A DNA stretch of 64,000 nucleotides. Source: Flavicella marina (lineage in GTDB: Bacteria > Bacteroidota > Bacteroidia > Flavobacteriales > Flavobacteriaceae). Under the pieces are notes generated by a model, which did not search any database, was not told the origin of the DNA, and saw only the letters and a list, made by a program, of their open reading frames with translations. This document shows positions 25,074 to 34,847 of the stretch, piece after piece (the first letter of the stretch is position 1; the number at the start of each line of letters is the position of its first letter). A program made the translations under genes and the position numbers. Location of the stretch: positions 248,001 to 312,000 of the forward strand of contig NZ_VYVA01000004.1 in the NCBI RefSeq assembly GCF_009193215.1, read 5' to 3'.

Positions 25074-25595
25074 ATGAAAATAATTGATTTAAGTTTGCCT
25101 ATTTATTCAGGAATGCCTGTTTACCCTGGAGATCCAGAATGCTTTATCGAACCTGTTTTTACTCTTGAAAAAGATAATTGGAACATGCATCGACTGCACA
25201 TAAACACGCATGATGGAACACATGTAAATACACCTAGTCATTGTTTTAAAAATGGAAAAACCATTAGTGACTACCAGGTAGACGAATTCCAGGGTGATTG
25301 TATCTTGTTTGAAAAACTATCGGATATTTCACATGAAAAAGGTGTACTATTCCAAGAAAAAATCACACAAACTATATTAGCTAAACTCATTCAGAGACGG
25401 CCAAAATATATTGGAACAAGTATAACTATTGACGAAAACATTGAACGTTTGTTGCTTCAAAACGATTTTTTAGTCTATGAGAATCTTTACAACCTAGAAC
25501 AACTACCCAAAACTTTTTACTTTTCAGGAGTCCCATTACATATTAAAAACGGAGATGGAAGTCCTGTTCGTGCCTATGCTATTATTAACACATAA
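25074..25595 (+). CDS. Cyclase-family metal-dependent hydrolase (kynurenine formamidase-like)
   Basis: 174-aa protein of the cyclase superfamily (kynurenine formamidase, isatin hydrolase). The metal-binding motif HDGTHVNTPSHCF (H-x-G-T-H-x-x-x-P-x-H) is at about residues 45-57, and DLSLPIYSGMPVYPGDP at the N-terminus is the typical family opening. The usual Asp of HxGTHxDxP is Asn here. It is shorter than most (about 200-220 aa). Alone on the plus strand; substrate unknown. Confidence 0.8.
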   Translation: MKIIDLSLPIYSGMPVYPGDPECFIEPVFTLEKDNWNMHRLHINTHDGTHVNTPSHCFKNGKTISDYQVDEFQGDCILFEKLSDISHEKGVLFQEKITQTILAKLIQRRPKYIGTSITIDENIERLLLQNDFLVYENLYNLEQLPKTFYFSGVPLHIKNGDGSPVRAYAIINT

Positions 25596-25622
25596 AAAAA
25601 GCCGCAATAATTGCGGCTTTTT
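25594..25622. terminator. Bidirectional terminator
   Basis: GCCGCAA/TTGCGGC stem with AAA/T tracts on both sides, between the convergent cyclase and folE genes. Confidence 0.88.
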
Positions 25623-25640
25623 ATTATTTTAAAAATATGA

Positions 25641-26327
25641 TTATACGTTTGTTTCTAACTTGATATAATCTAACAATTCTCTTCGTACTTCTTTCTTTTT
25701 GAATGCACCACCATACTCTGCTGTTACCGTACTACTTTCGATATCTTGAATTCCTCTTGAATTAACGCATAAATGTTTCGCATCAATTACACAAGCAACA
25801 TCATCTGTACCTAAAGCTTCTTGCAACGCTTGCACAACTTGCATTGTCAAACGCTCTTGCACTTGAGGTCTTTTCGCAAAATGCTCAACGATACGATTCA
25901 TCTTAGACAAACCAATTACTTTACCTTTTGAAATATAAGCTACATGAGCCCTACCGATAATAGGCAATAAATGGTGCTCACATGTTGAATAAACAACTAT
26001 ATTTTTTTCAACCAACATTTCTCCATACTTATAGGTATTTTCAAAAGTTGACAACTCTGGTTTATTTGCTGGATTTAACCCTGCAAACAACTCATTTACA
26101 AAAGCTTTAGCTACTCTCTTTGGAGTTCCTTGTAAGCTATCATCTGTCAAATCCATACCTAAAGTAATTAAGATGTCTTTTACTTTATCTTGAATTATTG
26201 AGATTTTTTCTGAATCAGATAGTTCAAATGCATCTTCACGCAATGGTGTTTGCGCAGATGTTGCAATATGATTTTCTCCTATCTCATCAATATTATCGAT
26301 ACTCATTCCGTTTTTACCTTCAAACAT
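25641..26327 (-). CDS. folE: GTP cyclohydrolase I
   Basis: Zinc enzyme that makes dihydroneopterin triphosphate from GTP, the first step of folate and pterin synthesis. Signatures are VVYSTCEHHLLPIIGRAHVAY, VIGLSKMNRIVEHFAKRPQVQERL and AKHLCVNSRGI; zinc ligands are the Cys and His of CEHH and the later Cys. Length 228 aa with an extended N-terminus. It has its own promoter inside the end of hisS (26345-26372). Confidence 0.97.
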   Translation of the reverse strand: MFEGKNGMSIDNIDEIGENHIATSAQTPLREDAFELSDSEKISIIQDKVKDILITLGMDLTDDSLQGTPKRVAKAFVNELFAGLNPANKPELSTFENTYKYGEMLVEKNIVVYSTCEHHLLPIIGRAHVAYISKGKVIGLSKMNRIVEHFAKRPQVQERLTMQVVQALQEALGTDDVACVIDAKHLCVNSRGIQDIESSTVTAEYGGAFKKKEVRRELLDYIKLETNV

Positions 26328-26344
26328 TGTTCTTAATTATTTTG

Positions 26345-26372
26345 CAAATTTACGAATTAATCACCACTTCAA
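26345..26372 (-). promoter_or_regulatory. Promoter of folE overlapping the hisS stop codon
   Basis: Minus strand TTG (26370-26372), 17-nt spacer, TAAATTTG (26345-26352). The first three bases of the -7 box are the TAA stop of hisS. Confidence 0.7.
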
Positions 26373-27726
26373 GTAATTCTTGTAAACTACATTCATGTTG
26401 TTCTCCGCTTTGCATATTCTTTACTGTATATGTATTTGCTTCTATTTCTTTTGAACCTACCAAAATCACATATGGAATACCTCTTTTATTGGCATAGTTC
26501 ATTTGTTTTTTCATTTTCGCTGCGTCAGGATACAATTCTGATTTTATTCCTTTTGCACGTAATTCTTTTATTGCTTTGGTCGCATATAAAGCTTCCTCAT
26601 CACCAAAATTGATAAACACCACTTCAGGTCTAGGTTGTTCGAACTTATCGAACAAATTCAATTCTTCTAAAACCAAATAAATTCGATCCAATCCAAATGA
26701 AATACCGACACCACTCATGTTTTTCAAACCAAAAATACCCGTTAGATCGTCGTAACGACCACCTCCTCCGATCGAACCCATTTTTACACCTTCTGGAGCC
26801 GCTACTTCAAAAATGGCACCTGTGTAATAATTTAGTCCTCTTGCCAACGTTACATCAACATCTAATTTGGCAGATGACAACCCTAAAGTATCTATTTTCT
26901 CTACAATGAAACGCAATTCTTGCACACCTTGCAAACCTTCTTCAGATCCTGCTAGCATTTCTTGCAATTGTTCTAGCTTCTCTGAACTTGAACCATCAAA
27001 AGAAAACAAAGGAGCTACTTTTTCAATAGCTGCTTCAGAAATCCCTTTTGAAATCATCTCGTTTGTGACACCTTCTGCTCCAATTTTATCTAGCTTATCT
27101 AAGGCAACTGTAAAATCAATTAACTTGTCTTTTGCTCCAATAATTTCAGCGATACCTGCCAAAATCTTTCTATTATTCATTTTGATAGTCGTTCCTGCAA
27201 GACCTAACTTACTAAAAACGGTGTCATACAATTGAATAAACTCAACTTCTTGCCATAACGACTTACTCCCAACTACATCTGCATCACATTGATAAAATTC
27301 TCTAAAACGACCTTTTTGAGGACGATCGGCTCTCCATACAGGCTGAATTTGAAATCTTTTAAAAGGCAATTCTAAATCGTTTTGGTGCTGCACAACATAC
27401 CTTGCAAAAGGCACTGTTAAATCGTAACGCAAGGCTTTTTCAGAAATCTGAGTCGTAACTTTAGTGCTTTGCTTTTCTGCTAACAAAGTAGCATCTGCTT
27501 TTTTTAAATAATCACCAGAATTTAAAATTTTAAATATCAGACGGTCTCCTTCTTCACCATATTTCCCCATCAGTGTTGATGAATTTTCAAATGAAGGAGT
27601 TTCAATTGGTTGAAAACCGAATGTCTGAAATACTTGTTTTATGGTACTAAAAATATAGTCGCGTTTTGCAACTTCAACAGGAGAAAAATCTCTAGTTCCT
27701 TTTGGAATACTTGGTTTTTGTGCCAT
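26350..27726 (-). CDS. hisS: Histidyl-tRNA synthetase
   Basis: Class II aminoacyl-tRNA synthetase, 458 aa. Motif 1-like [13 protein letters not shown]; motif 2 [23 protein letters not shown]; the His-specific block [14 protein letters not shown]; motif 3 [13 protein letters not shown]; and a C-terminal anticodon-binding domain ([13 protein letters not shown] to ILVGSKEIE). The start is an ATG at 27726. Confidence 0.97.
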   Translation of the reverse strand: MAQKPSIPKGTRDFSPVEVAKRDYIFSTIKQVFQTFGFQPIETPSFENSSTLMGKYGEEGDRLIFKILNSGDYLKKADATLLAEKQSTKVTTQISEKALRYDLTVPFARYVVQHQNDLELPFKRFQIQPVWRADRPQKGRFREFYQCDADVVGSKSLWQEVEFIQLYDTVFSKLGLAGTTIKMNNRKILAGIAEIIGAKDKLIDFTVALDKLDKIGAEGVTNEMISKGISEAAIEKVAPLFSFDGSSSEKLEQLQEMLAGSEEGLQGVQELRFIVEKIDTLGLSSAKLDVDVTLARGLNYYTGAIFEVAAPEGVKMGSIGGGGRYDDLTGIFGLKNMSGVGISFGLDRIYLVLEELNLFDKFEQPRPEVVFINFGDEEALYATKAIKELRAKGIKSELYPDAAKMKKQMNYANKRGIPYVILVGSKEIEANTYTVKNMQSGEQHECSLQELLEVVINS

Positions 27727-27838
27727 CTTAAAAAAATAAGCTGCAAATATCCGAAAAAATCAGATGTAATACACCAAATAACACATGAAAATTTTGAGAG
27801 TTTATCTTTCTAAACTCTATATTATTTCAAAAGAAAAA

Positions 27839-27864
27839 CCCGATAAAACAAAAGACTTATCGGG
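27839..27864 (-). terminator. Terminator of the pnt operon
   Basis: CCCGATAA/TTATCGGG stem with a 10-nt loop; the minus strand continues with T5, at the end of pntB. Confidence 0.78.
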
Positions 27865-27889
27865 ATCTAAAAAGTTTTGTATTTTTCTA

Positions 27890-29284
27890 TTACATTCCTT
27901 TCAACTCAGCGACTAAATCTGTCAAAGCATCTTTAGCATCACCGAACAACATAGATGTTTTAGAATTGTAAAATAATTCGTTTTCAATTCCAGCATATCC
28001 AGCTTTCATACTACGTTTATTTACTACAATATGTTTTGCGTTTTCTACATCTAAAATAGGCATTCCATAAATCGGACTCGACGGATCATTATGAGCCGCT
28101 GGATTCACCACATCATTGGCACCAACTACCAATACAACATCTGCATTGTTAAATTGTGGATTGATATCATCCATCTCTGCCAACAAACTATACTCAACAT
28201 TAGATTCTGCCAATAATACATTCATATGACCTGGCATACGACCTGCTACTGGGTGAATGGCATACTTCACATTCACTCCTTTACCTGTCAATAACTCTTC
28301 TAATTCGTGAATAACATGCTGCGCCTGTGCTACTGCCAAACCATATCCCGGAACAATAATTACGTTTTGAGCATAATTCATCATAATCGCAGTATCACTG
28401 GAAGTTGTTTTCTTAATCGTACCCAATGTTTTATTCACTCCTTCTTCTCCTACAGCTGTTGCTCCGAAAGAGCCAAAAATAACTGAACCTAAAGTTCTAT
28501 TCATCGCTTTACACATAGCAACTGTAAGAATTATACCTGCAGAACCCACTAAGATACCTCCTACTAGCATTACCATGTTATCGTATAAAATACCTGTAAT
28601 AGCAGCAGCAATTCCTGTCAAAGAGTTCAATAACGAAATCACAACTGGCATATCTGCTCCACCGATTGGCAATACAAATAAAACACCATATAAAAGACCA
28701 CTTGCTAATAACCCATACAATAATATTTGATTGTCATTACCGGTTACAACAAAATAAGCTGAGAATGCAACAATCCCAATAATCACTAGGTTGTTGATGA
28801 TATTATATTGAGGAATTTTAACAACACTCTTCAATGATCCATTTAATTTTCCCCAAGCGACCAAACTTCCAGAAAACGTAATGGCGCCAATTGCAATTGC
28901 CGATAATATTGTTGAAACAATCGTTGCTTCTGTTCCTGCTATGTTATCATTTCCAATAAACTCAACAACTCCGATCAAAGCAGCACTAGCTCCTCCAAAA
29001 CCATTGAACAACGATACCAATTCAGGCATTTTTGTCATCTCAACCTTCATGGCAATCAACCAACCTAAAACAGCTCCAACTGCGATTGCAACTCCGATCA
29101 ACACATAAATAATTGTTGGCACTTCAATATCATTGATAAAAATTGTTCCAACAATTGCCAATCCCATACCAATTGCTGCAATTAAATTTCCACTTTTTGC
29201 AGTTTCTGGATGTCCTAACTTTTTCAAACCGACGATAAACGTAACCGTCGCGATTAAATATATTATACTTAATAAAACACTCAT
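27890..29284 (-). CDS. pntB: NAD(P) transhydrogenase subunit beta
   Basis: Membrane subunit that couples proton entry to hydride transfer from NADH to NADP+. The N-terminal half has eight to nine transmembrane helices; the C-terminal domain III binds NADP(H) (IIVPGYGLAVAQAQH, VAGRMPGHMNVLLAE, VLVVGANDVVNP, VNKRSMKAGYAGIENELF). Length 464 aa is normal. Last of three genes; a strong terminator follows. Confidence 0.97.
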   Translation of the reverse strand: MSVLLSIIYLIATVTFIVGLKKLGHPETAKSGNLIAAIGMGLAIVGTIFINDIEVPTIIYVLIGVAIAVGAVLGWLIAMKVEMTKMPELVSLFNGFGGASAALIGVVEFIGNDNIAGTEATIVSTILSAIAIGAITFSGSLVAWGKLNGSLKSVVKIPQYNIINNLVIIGIVAFSAYFVVTGNDNQILLYGLLASGLLYGVLFVLPIGGADMPVVISLLNSLTGIAAAITGILYDNMVMLVGGILVGSAGIILTVAMCKAMNRTLGSVIFGSFGATAVGEEGVNKTLGTIKKTTSSDTAIMMNYAQNVIIVPGYGLAVAQAQHVIHELEELLTGKGVNVKYAIHPVAGRMPGHMNVLLAESNVEYSLLAEMDDINPQFNNADVVLVVGANDVVNPAAHNDPSSPIYGMPILDVENAKHIVVNKRSMKAGYAGIENELFYNSKTSMLFGDAKDALTDLVAELKGM

Positions 29285-29332
29285 ATTTCTATTTTTTTAT
29301 GATACTTATTACTAAAACCTTAGCTGTATCTT

Positions 29333-29641
29333 TTATTTTTTCTTCTTAAACATTTCTAACATTCTATCGGTAACGGCAAAACCACCAACTACGTTTAGTA
29401 CACCAAGTACCACTGCGACAAAGCCTAATGCAAGCGCAACATAATCTTCAGGATCTGAATGTAACATCACCAAAATTGCTCCGACAATCACCACCCCACT
29501 CAATGCATTCGCACCAGACATCAAAGGTGTGTGCAAAACTGCAGGTATACTTTTTATCACTTCGATTCCAACAAAAGTTGCTAAAATTAATATGTAAGTA
29601 ATTTGTAAATTATTGCTAATAAATTCTATCAATTCGTTCAT
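29333..29641 (-). CDS. pntAB: NAD(P) transhydrogenase alpha subunit, membrane part
   Basis: 102 aa with three transmembrane helices; equals the C-terminal third of E. coli PntA. FVGIEVIKSIPAVLHTPLMSGANALSG is quoted here only in part, as SIPAVLHTPLMSGANA, the conserved family segment. Lies 10 nt after pntAA and 48 nt before pntB; the split alpha subunit is common in Bacteroidota. Confidence 0.95.
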   Translation of the reverse strand: MNELIEFISNNLQITYILILATFVGIEVIKSIPAVLHTPLMSGANALSGVVIVGAILVMLHSDPEDYVALALGFVAVVLGVLNVVGGFAVTDRMLEMFKKKK

Positions 29642-29651
29642 AATGTAAATT

Positions 29652-30752
29652 TTATTTTTTTCTAATAGTTCCGTCTTGCACGATAAGAGTTTCGTCTGTA
29701 ATTTCTTCTTCTAAATCCCATTTAAATTGGTTTTCTTCAGTTAAATGGATCAAGAAATTATATATATTTTTCGCGAATAACTCACTGGCATTTGTTGAAA
29801 CACTTTCCGGGGCAATGGTTGTACCGATTACTTTCACACCATTTTTTACAATAGTCTTGTTCATTTCACTTACTTCACAGTTTCCACCTTGTGCAGCAGC
29901 CAAATCAACGATAACCGCACCGTTCTTCATTTGATTCACTTGTTCTTCTGTGATCAAGACCGGTGCTTTTCTACCAGGAATATTTGCTGTAGTAATCACC
30001 AAATCTGCTTGAAACAAAGATTTATCTACTGCTACTTTCTGTCTTTTAGCATAATCTTCAGATGCTTCTTTTGCATACCCTCCTTCAGATTCTTCACCTG
30101 AATTATCGACTGAAATAAATTTAGCCCCTAAAGACTCCGCTTGTTCTTTTGTTTCGGTACGTATGTCCGTTGCTTCAACAACAGCTCCTAAACGTTTTGC
30201 TGTAGCAATGGCTTGCAAACCTGCTACTCCTACTCCATATATTAAAACCTTTGAAGGAGTAATAGTACCAGCAGCCGTCATCATTAATGGAAATATTTTT
30301 GTCATTTCATAAGCTCCAAGAATTACTGCTTTGTAACCAGCTAGATTGCTTTGAGAACTTAGTACATCCATATCTTGTGCTCTGGAGATTCTTGGAATTG
30401 CATCCAAAGAAAATGCAGTTGCACCTTTTTCTGCAATAGCATTGATTAAATCTGGACTTGATTTGTGATACAATTGACTGATCAAAACTTGACCTTTATC
30501 AACCAGTTTTAAATCTTCTTCGTCAAAAGGGTTGATTTTGACCAAAACATCAGCATCTTTAAATACGACACCTCTTTTTTCTACCTTGACATCTACATCA
30601 CGATAGTCAGAATTTTTATACGAAGAGCTTTTCCCTGCATTTTCTTCAATGATAACATCAAATCCTATGGCTACTAACTGCTTTGCTATATTTGGAGAGA
30701 TTGCAACGCGTTTTTCACCTTTTTGTGTTTCCTTCAATATGCCTATTTTCAT
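29652..30752 (-). CDS. pntAA: NAD(P) transhydrogenase alpha subunit, NAD-binding part
   Basis: Cytosolic domain I of proton-translocating transhydrogenase, binding NAD(H). The N-terminus MKIGILKETQKGEKRVAISP, the Rossmann motif IYGVGVAGLQAIATAKRLGA and the block QADLVITTANIPGRKAPVLI are shared with alanine dehydrogenase relatives, but the pntAB-pntB context settles the call. 366 aa. First gene of the operon. Confidence 0.96.
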   Translation of the reverse strand: MKIGILKETQKGEKRVAISPNIAKQLVAIGFDVIIEENAGKSSSYKNSDYRDVDVKVEKRGVVFKDADVLVKINPFDEEDLKLVDKGQVLISQLYHKSSPDLINAIAEKGATAFSLDAIPRISRAQDMDVLSSQSNLAGYKAVILGAYEMTKIFPLMMTAAGTITPSKVLIYGVGVAGLQAIATAKRLGAVVEATDIRTETKEQAESLGAKFISVDNSGEESEGGYAKEASEDYAKRQKVAVDKSLFQADLVITTANIPGRKAPVLITEEQVNQMKNGAVIVDLAAAQGGNCEVSEMNKTIVKNGVKVIGTTIAPESVSTNASELFAKNIYNFLIHLTEENQFKWDLEEEITDETLIVQDGTIRKK

Positions 30753-31222
30753 ATTTTCTGGTAGTTTAGTTTTAATTAATATTTATGTTTAATTCAATGA
30801 TTTCCGAAATTGACCTTGCTGATTTTTTAAATTGGGTAATTTCGAGAGTAACATGGATAAAATCCATTTATTTTAAGTTGGCTAAGTTAGCTAAAATGAA
30901 AACACAGCAATAAGCGTGATTGATTTTTACGGAAACTTCAAAAACAATCAATTTTAGATATAAAAAACTCAAAAAACCATCAGATAACGGTAGATTCTTA
31001 GAAATATTTATAAAAGAATTGAAATATCAAAAAACCAAAATACAATCGATTGGCATAACTACATCGATTTCGAAAACTAGCAAATATTCCGAAATTCTCA
31101 AAACTTGAAAATTCTTGAAAAACTAGTTCAACAAAAAAATGTCATTTTTCAATGAAAAAATTAAAATTCTAGTATTAGATTATTCGATAGAAGTATCATT
31201 CATCGAATTGAGATTACCTTCT
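30753..31222. other. Intergenic stretch with no recognised feature
   Basis: About 470 AT-rich bases upstream of pntAA and downstream of yihY. I see a short palindrome ATGGATAAAATCCAT (30852-30866) and a near-repeat GGCTAAGTTAGCT (about 30880), but no gene, promoter box with both elements, or terminator that I can defend. Confidence 0.5.
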
Positions 31223-32116
31223 CTAAAGATCAACGTCTCTTGTTGTCTTTTTCAACTTTGTCATACTCGCATTGAGTTCAAAACCTAGCAACAGAATTAT
31301 TGAATTCAACCAAATGAACAACATCATAATCAAAAGTGTACCAATAGAGCCATACAATTCGTTGTATTTAGCGAATTTTTCAACATAAATTCCAAATCCG
31401 TAAAACGTAAAAATATACAGCAAAGTCGTTAAAATAGCTCCCGGAGAGAAAAACGAAGAATGTTTTCCTTCTTTCGTGCCAAAATAATACAACAGTGACA
31501 CTGTAGTAAAAATCATAAAAAGAAATATGAGGTACCTAATATTCTCTAACCATAAAAAATCACTGCTAATCCAATCTTTTTGAATCATTAAATCCAAACC
31601 AAATTTAAATGATATCGTTACAACTACAGTAAGAATTAACAACACAGACATCAACAAGGAGGTTCCTAATGAAACAACATAAGCTCTTACAGCACTTCTA
31701 ACTTCTGTAACATGATAAGAGTACTCAAAACCACCAAAAATTGCATTCACACCATTTGTCATCAAAAATATCGACACTAAAAAACCGAATGACAGCAAAC
31801 CTCCATATTTATTGGTAGCAATATCATTAAAAATAGGCACAACAGCTTCATAGGTTTTTGGAGGTACGGCTTCAGAGATCATCTCCATGAAACTCTCTTG
31901 AAAACCATCTACCGGGATATAAGGTATCAGTGTCAGCATAAAAAGCATGAAAGGAAAAATTGCCATAAAGAAACTATATGAAATTCCTCCAGCTCTAGAG
32001 GTCAATCCACCTCTAATGATTCCCAAGACATACATATGCAACAAATCGTACAAAGACATTCCTTCAAGTCCCGGAACTTTAATTCTCTTTCCTATATCGA
32101 AAATTTTTTCTAGCAT
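31223..32116 (-). CDS. YihY/BrkB family inner-membrane protein
   Basis: 297 aa from the ATG at 32116 (MLEKIFDIGKRIKVPGLEG). Six or so transmembrane helices; the segment RAGGISYSFFMAIFPFMLFML and later GSIGTLLIMMLFIWLNSIILLLG are the YihY/BrkB signatures. Formerly called ribonuclease BN; the transport or other role is unknown. Starts 20 nt after the nadC stop, likely co-transcribed. The C-terminal tail is charged and cytoplasmic. Confidence 0.9.
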   Translation of the reverse strand: MLEKIFDIGKRIKVPGLEGMSLYDLLHMYVLGIIRGGLTSRAGGISYSFFMAIFPFMLFMLTLIPYIPVDGFQESFMEMISEAVPPKTYEAVVPIFNDIATNKYGGLLSFGFLVSIFLMTNGVNAIFGGFEYSYHVTEVRSAVRAYVVSLGTSLLMSVLLILTVVVTISFKFGLDLMIQKDWISSDFLWLENIRYLIFLFMIFTTVSLLYYFGTKEGKHSSFFSPGAILTTLLYIFTFYGFGIYVEKFAKYNELYGSIGTLLIMMLFIWLNSIILLLGFELNASMTKLKKTTRDVDL

Positions 32117-32136
32117 ATTTTTTTTAGAATCTTGAC

Positions 32137-32994
32137 CTACATTGCTTTTAAACTTAAATCCATATTGTACACAGAATGTGTCAAAGCACCAGATGAAATA
32201 AAATCCACACCACATTCTGCATAAGAACGTAATGTCTCTTCATTGATACCTCCTGAAGACTCCGTTTGGCATTTTCCATTAATCATCATTACAGCTTTTC
32301 TTGTGTCTTCAAAAGTAAAGTTATCAATTAATATTCTGTGAATACCATCGGAGTTCAAAATTTCACGTATTTCCGTCAAATCACGCGCTTCTATAATAAT
32401 CTTCAAATCTTTGCCCGTTTCTTTTAAGTAGGCATGTGTTTTATCAATTGCTTTGGTAATTCCACCTGCAAAATCAATATGATTGTCTTTCAACATAATC
32501 ATATCATACAAGGCAAAACGATGGTTCACTCCACCTCCTATTTTTACTGCCCATTTTTCAAGAGCTCTAATACCAGGTGTAGTTTTACGTGTATCTAAAA
32601 TTTTTGTGTTTGTACCCGACAACAAATCAGTATATTTTTTGGTTTTTGTTGCGATCGCACTCATTCTTTGCATCACATTTAACACCAAACGTTCGGCTTT
32701 TAAAATGGCATGTGACGTTCCTTCCACTGTTAAAACAACATCTCCATACTTAACAACAGTGCCATCTTCAATCAATACGTTTACTTTGATCGAAGGTTCA
32801 ACATATTTAAAAACTCTTTCTGCGAATGCCACACCTGCAATAACACCTTCATCTTTTACCAATAACTGTGCTTTACCAGTAACTGAAGCAGGAATACAAG
32901 CTAAAGAACTATGATCTCCATCTCCAACATCTTCACGAATTGCGTTTTCAATTATTAATTCTAATTCTTTTTCAAATTGAGCTTCAGTAATCAT
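32137..32994 (-). CDS. nadC: Quinolinate phosphoribosyltransferase (carboxylating)
   Basis: Converts quinolinate and PRPP to nicotinate mononucleotide in NAD synthesis. REDVGDGDHSSLACIP, ERLVLNVMQRMSAIAT, DTRKTTPGIRALEKWA, HRFALYDMIMLKDNHI and the C-terminal ESSGGINEETLRSYAECGVD are the NadC blocks. Length 285 aa. Other nad genes are not in the window. Confidence 0.97.
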   Translation of the reverse strand: MITEAQFEKELELIIENAIREDVGDGDHSSLACIPASVTGKAQLLVKDEGVIAGVAFAERVFKYVEPSIKVNVLIEDGTVVKYGDVVLTVEGTSHAILKAERLVLNVMQRMSAIATKTKKYTDLLSGTNTKILDTRKTTPGIRALEKWAVKIGGGVNHRFALYDMIMLKDNHIDFAGGITKAIDKTHAYLKETGKDLKIIIEARDLTEIREILNSDGIHRILIDNFTFEDTRKAVMMINGKCQTESSGGINEETLRSYAECGVDFISSGALTHSVYNMDLSLKAM

Positions 32995-33113
32995 AGGTAT
33001 TAATTTAAGAGTAACAAAAGTACATTTTCTGTTTGAAGTCTGAAAAAGAATTACATGTCAAAATTCAAACTTTTATTCGAGTTATTTTAACTTCAAAATT
33101 TTGATTGATTTTC

Positions 33114-33121
33114 TATCTTTG
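33114..33121 (+). promoter_or_regulatory. -7 promoter box of rlmH
   Basis: TATCTTTG. Transcription would begin at about 33125-33127, so the ATG at 33126 is at or near the 5' end of the mRNA (near-leaderless). Confidence 0.6.
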
Positions 33122-33125
33122 TGGC

Positions 33126-33599
33126 ATGAAAATAAAACTTTTGGCCATCGGTAAAACAGATGATAAAAATCTGAATACTTTGATTACTACCTACCAAAAC
33201 CGTCTCAAACATTATGTAAAGTTTGATTTGGAAATTATTCCTGATATAAAAAATGTCAAAAATTTATCTGAAAGCCAACAGAAAGAAAAAGAAGGTGAAC
33301 TCATATTAAAAAAATTACAGCCTACCGATCAGTTGATTTTATTAGATGAAAAAGGAAAAGATTTTCGTTCATTAGAGTTTGCGAATTATTTGCAAAAAAA
33401 AATGAATTCTGGCATCAAACAGTTGGTTTTTGTTATTGGAGGTCCTTACGGTTTCTCTGAAGCAATTTATAAAAAATCTATGGGAAAAGTTTCTTTTTCG
33501 AAAATGACTTTTTCACATCAAATGATTCGATTGTTTGTTGTAGAGCAAGTTTATAGAGCTTTTACAATTTTAAAAAACGAGCCCTATCATCATGAATAA
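33126..33599 (+). CDS. rlmH: 23S rRNA (pseudouridine(1915)-N3)-methyltransferase
   Basis: SPOUT methyltransferase acting on the 70S ribosome. 157 aa from the ATG at 33126 (MKIKLLAIGKTDD); the upstream in-frame codons belong to the promoter region. The SAM-binding knot is FVIGGPYGFSEAIYKK, and the C-terminus MTFSHQMIRLFVVEQVYRAF with ILKNEPYHHE is strictly typical. Confidence 0.97.
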   Translation: MKIKLLAIGKTDDKNLNTLITTYQNRLKHYVKFDLEIIPDIKNVKNLSESQQKEKEGELILKKLQPTDQLILLDEKGKDFRSLEFANYLQKKMNSGIKQLVFVIGGPYGFSEAIYKKSMGKVSFSKMTFSHQMIRLFVVEQVYRAFTILKNEPYHHE

Positions 33600-33605
33600 A
33601 TAAAC

Positions 33606-34847
33606 CTATTGTTTTTTATTCTTCTCTTCTATCCACCTGGACATAAATTCTGTACTTCGCATGCTATGAAACAAAAGCATTGAACCGATAAAATTTGAAT
33701 TTCTATGCCTTTTTATGTCTTCTTGAATTACAGAAATATTTTTAAGCAACTCTTTTGAAAATTTCTCTTTAGAATAGCATTGTTCAATAATCTTGAAACC
33801 TTTTTGTTGAGCTTTATTCCAGTTCTCTTCGTCAGTATATAAATTTTCAGCAGCAGAGACGATAGTAACGATTTCGTTTTCTACAACTCCACACCAAGGT
33901 AAATTCTCATGCATCGCTTCTGCTCCAATTTCTGTGGTAACGCTCGGCAAACCATTTTGCATGGCATCTACAAATTTTCCCTTTAAACCTGCCCCAAATC
34001 GCAAGGGAGCTAATAAAACTCGTGCAGATTTTAAAACTTCTGAAGCGTCTTCTGCCCAGCCCTTAATGAAAAAATTTTCTGAAGGTTTGTGCAACTGCAT
34101 CGCCTTTTCAGGTGGATAAGATCCGTATATATGCATTTCCGCCTGAGGCAGCTTTTTTCTCAAAACGGGCCATATTTCTTGCTTTATGAACAAGACACTA
34201 TCCCAATTGGGCTCATGTCTAAAGCTACCAATTGTCACAAAATGAGCTCTCTCTTCAAATTCAGGCAAGTCACTTTTTTGATGCTCATCTATAGCTTCCA
34301 GTAAAAATGGAACATAGCATATTATAGATTTCGGCACATGAAAAAAACCGTGTAACAAATCCATTTCGTAGCTAGAAATCATCAAAGACAAATCACTTCG
34401 AAAAATACTAGCAACTTCTCTTTTTGCGATATCTGAATTTAAATCTTCTAGAGAAAATTTTCGCTGTTCTTTGGTTGCTAATTGTCTTGCTTTTCTAAGG
34501 CAATGCAAATCTTCTGTATCTAGAATCCTAATTGAATTAGGACTGTTTTTTTCAACACGCCAACCAAATTGTTCTTCAGTCATAAATCGATCGAAAAGGA
34601 CCACTTCTGGATCTAAATTATTTACATAATCATCAAAGCTAATATCGTTTAGTTCAATTTCCTTTATTGATACACCTAACTCTTCTAGTGGATATCTGTA
34701 TGTGCTTTCTGCAGTTGCCGTTGCAAATATAACAGCATAGCTCTCTTCAATGAATAGCTGAATCAACTGCATCATTCGGCTTCCAGCAGCCGAAGAATTT
34801 GGCTCTGGCCACACACTGCCAATTATGAGTACCTGTTTATGATTCAT
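33606..34847 (-). CDS. Glycosyltransferase family 4-like protein
   Basis: 413-aa GT-B fold transferase. The N-terminal domain begins VLIIGSVWPEPNSSAAGSR, and the C-terminal nucleotide-sugar site is LLAPLRFGAGLKGKFVDAMQ with the downstream Gly-Leu-Pro and Glu-Ala motif (GLPSVTTEIGAEAM). No membrane segment. The start overlaps the topB stop by 4 nt (ATGA), so it is translationally coupled to topB. Acceptor unknown, perhaps an envelope glycan. Confidence 0.85.
   Translation of the reverse strand: MNHKQVLIIGSVWPEPNSSAAGSRMMQLIQLFIEESYAVIFATATAESTYRYPLEELGVSIKEIELNDISFDDYVNNLDPEVVLFDRFMTEEQFGWRVEKNSPNSIRILDTEDLHCLRKARQLATKEQRKFSLEDLNSDIAKREVASIFRSDLSLMISSYEMDLLHGFFHVPKSIICYVPFLLEAIDEHQKSDLPEFEERAHFVTIGSFRHEPNWDSVLFIKQEIWPVLRKKLPQAEMHIYGSYPPEKAMQLHKPSENFFIKGWAEDASEVLKSARVLLAPLRFGAGLKGKFVDAMQNGLPSVTTEIGAEAMHENLPWCGVVENEIVTIVSAAENLYTDEENWNKAQQKGFKIIEQCYSKEKFSKELLKNISVIQEDIKRHRNSNFIGSMLLFHSMRSTEFMSRWIEEKNKKQ

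Noticed and set aside
30920-31108. 62-codon plus-strand frame in the pntAA-yihY gap
   Set aside because: Lys/Ile/Ser-rich AT-driven frame with no promoter box, terminator or recognisable family.
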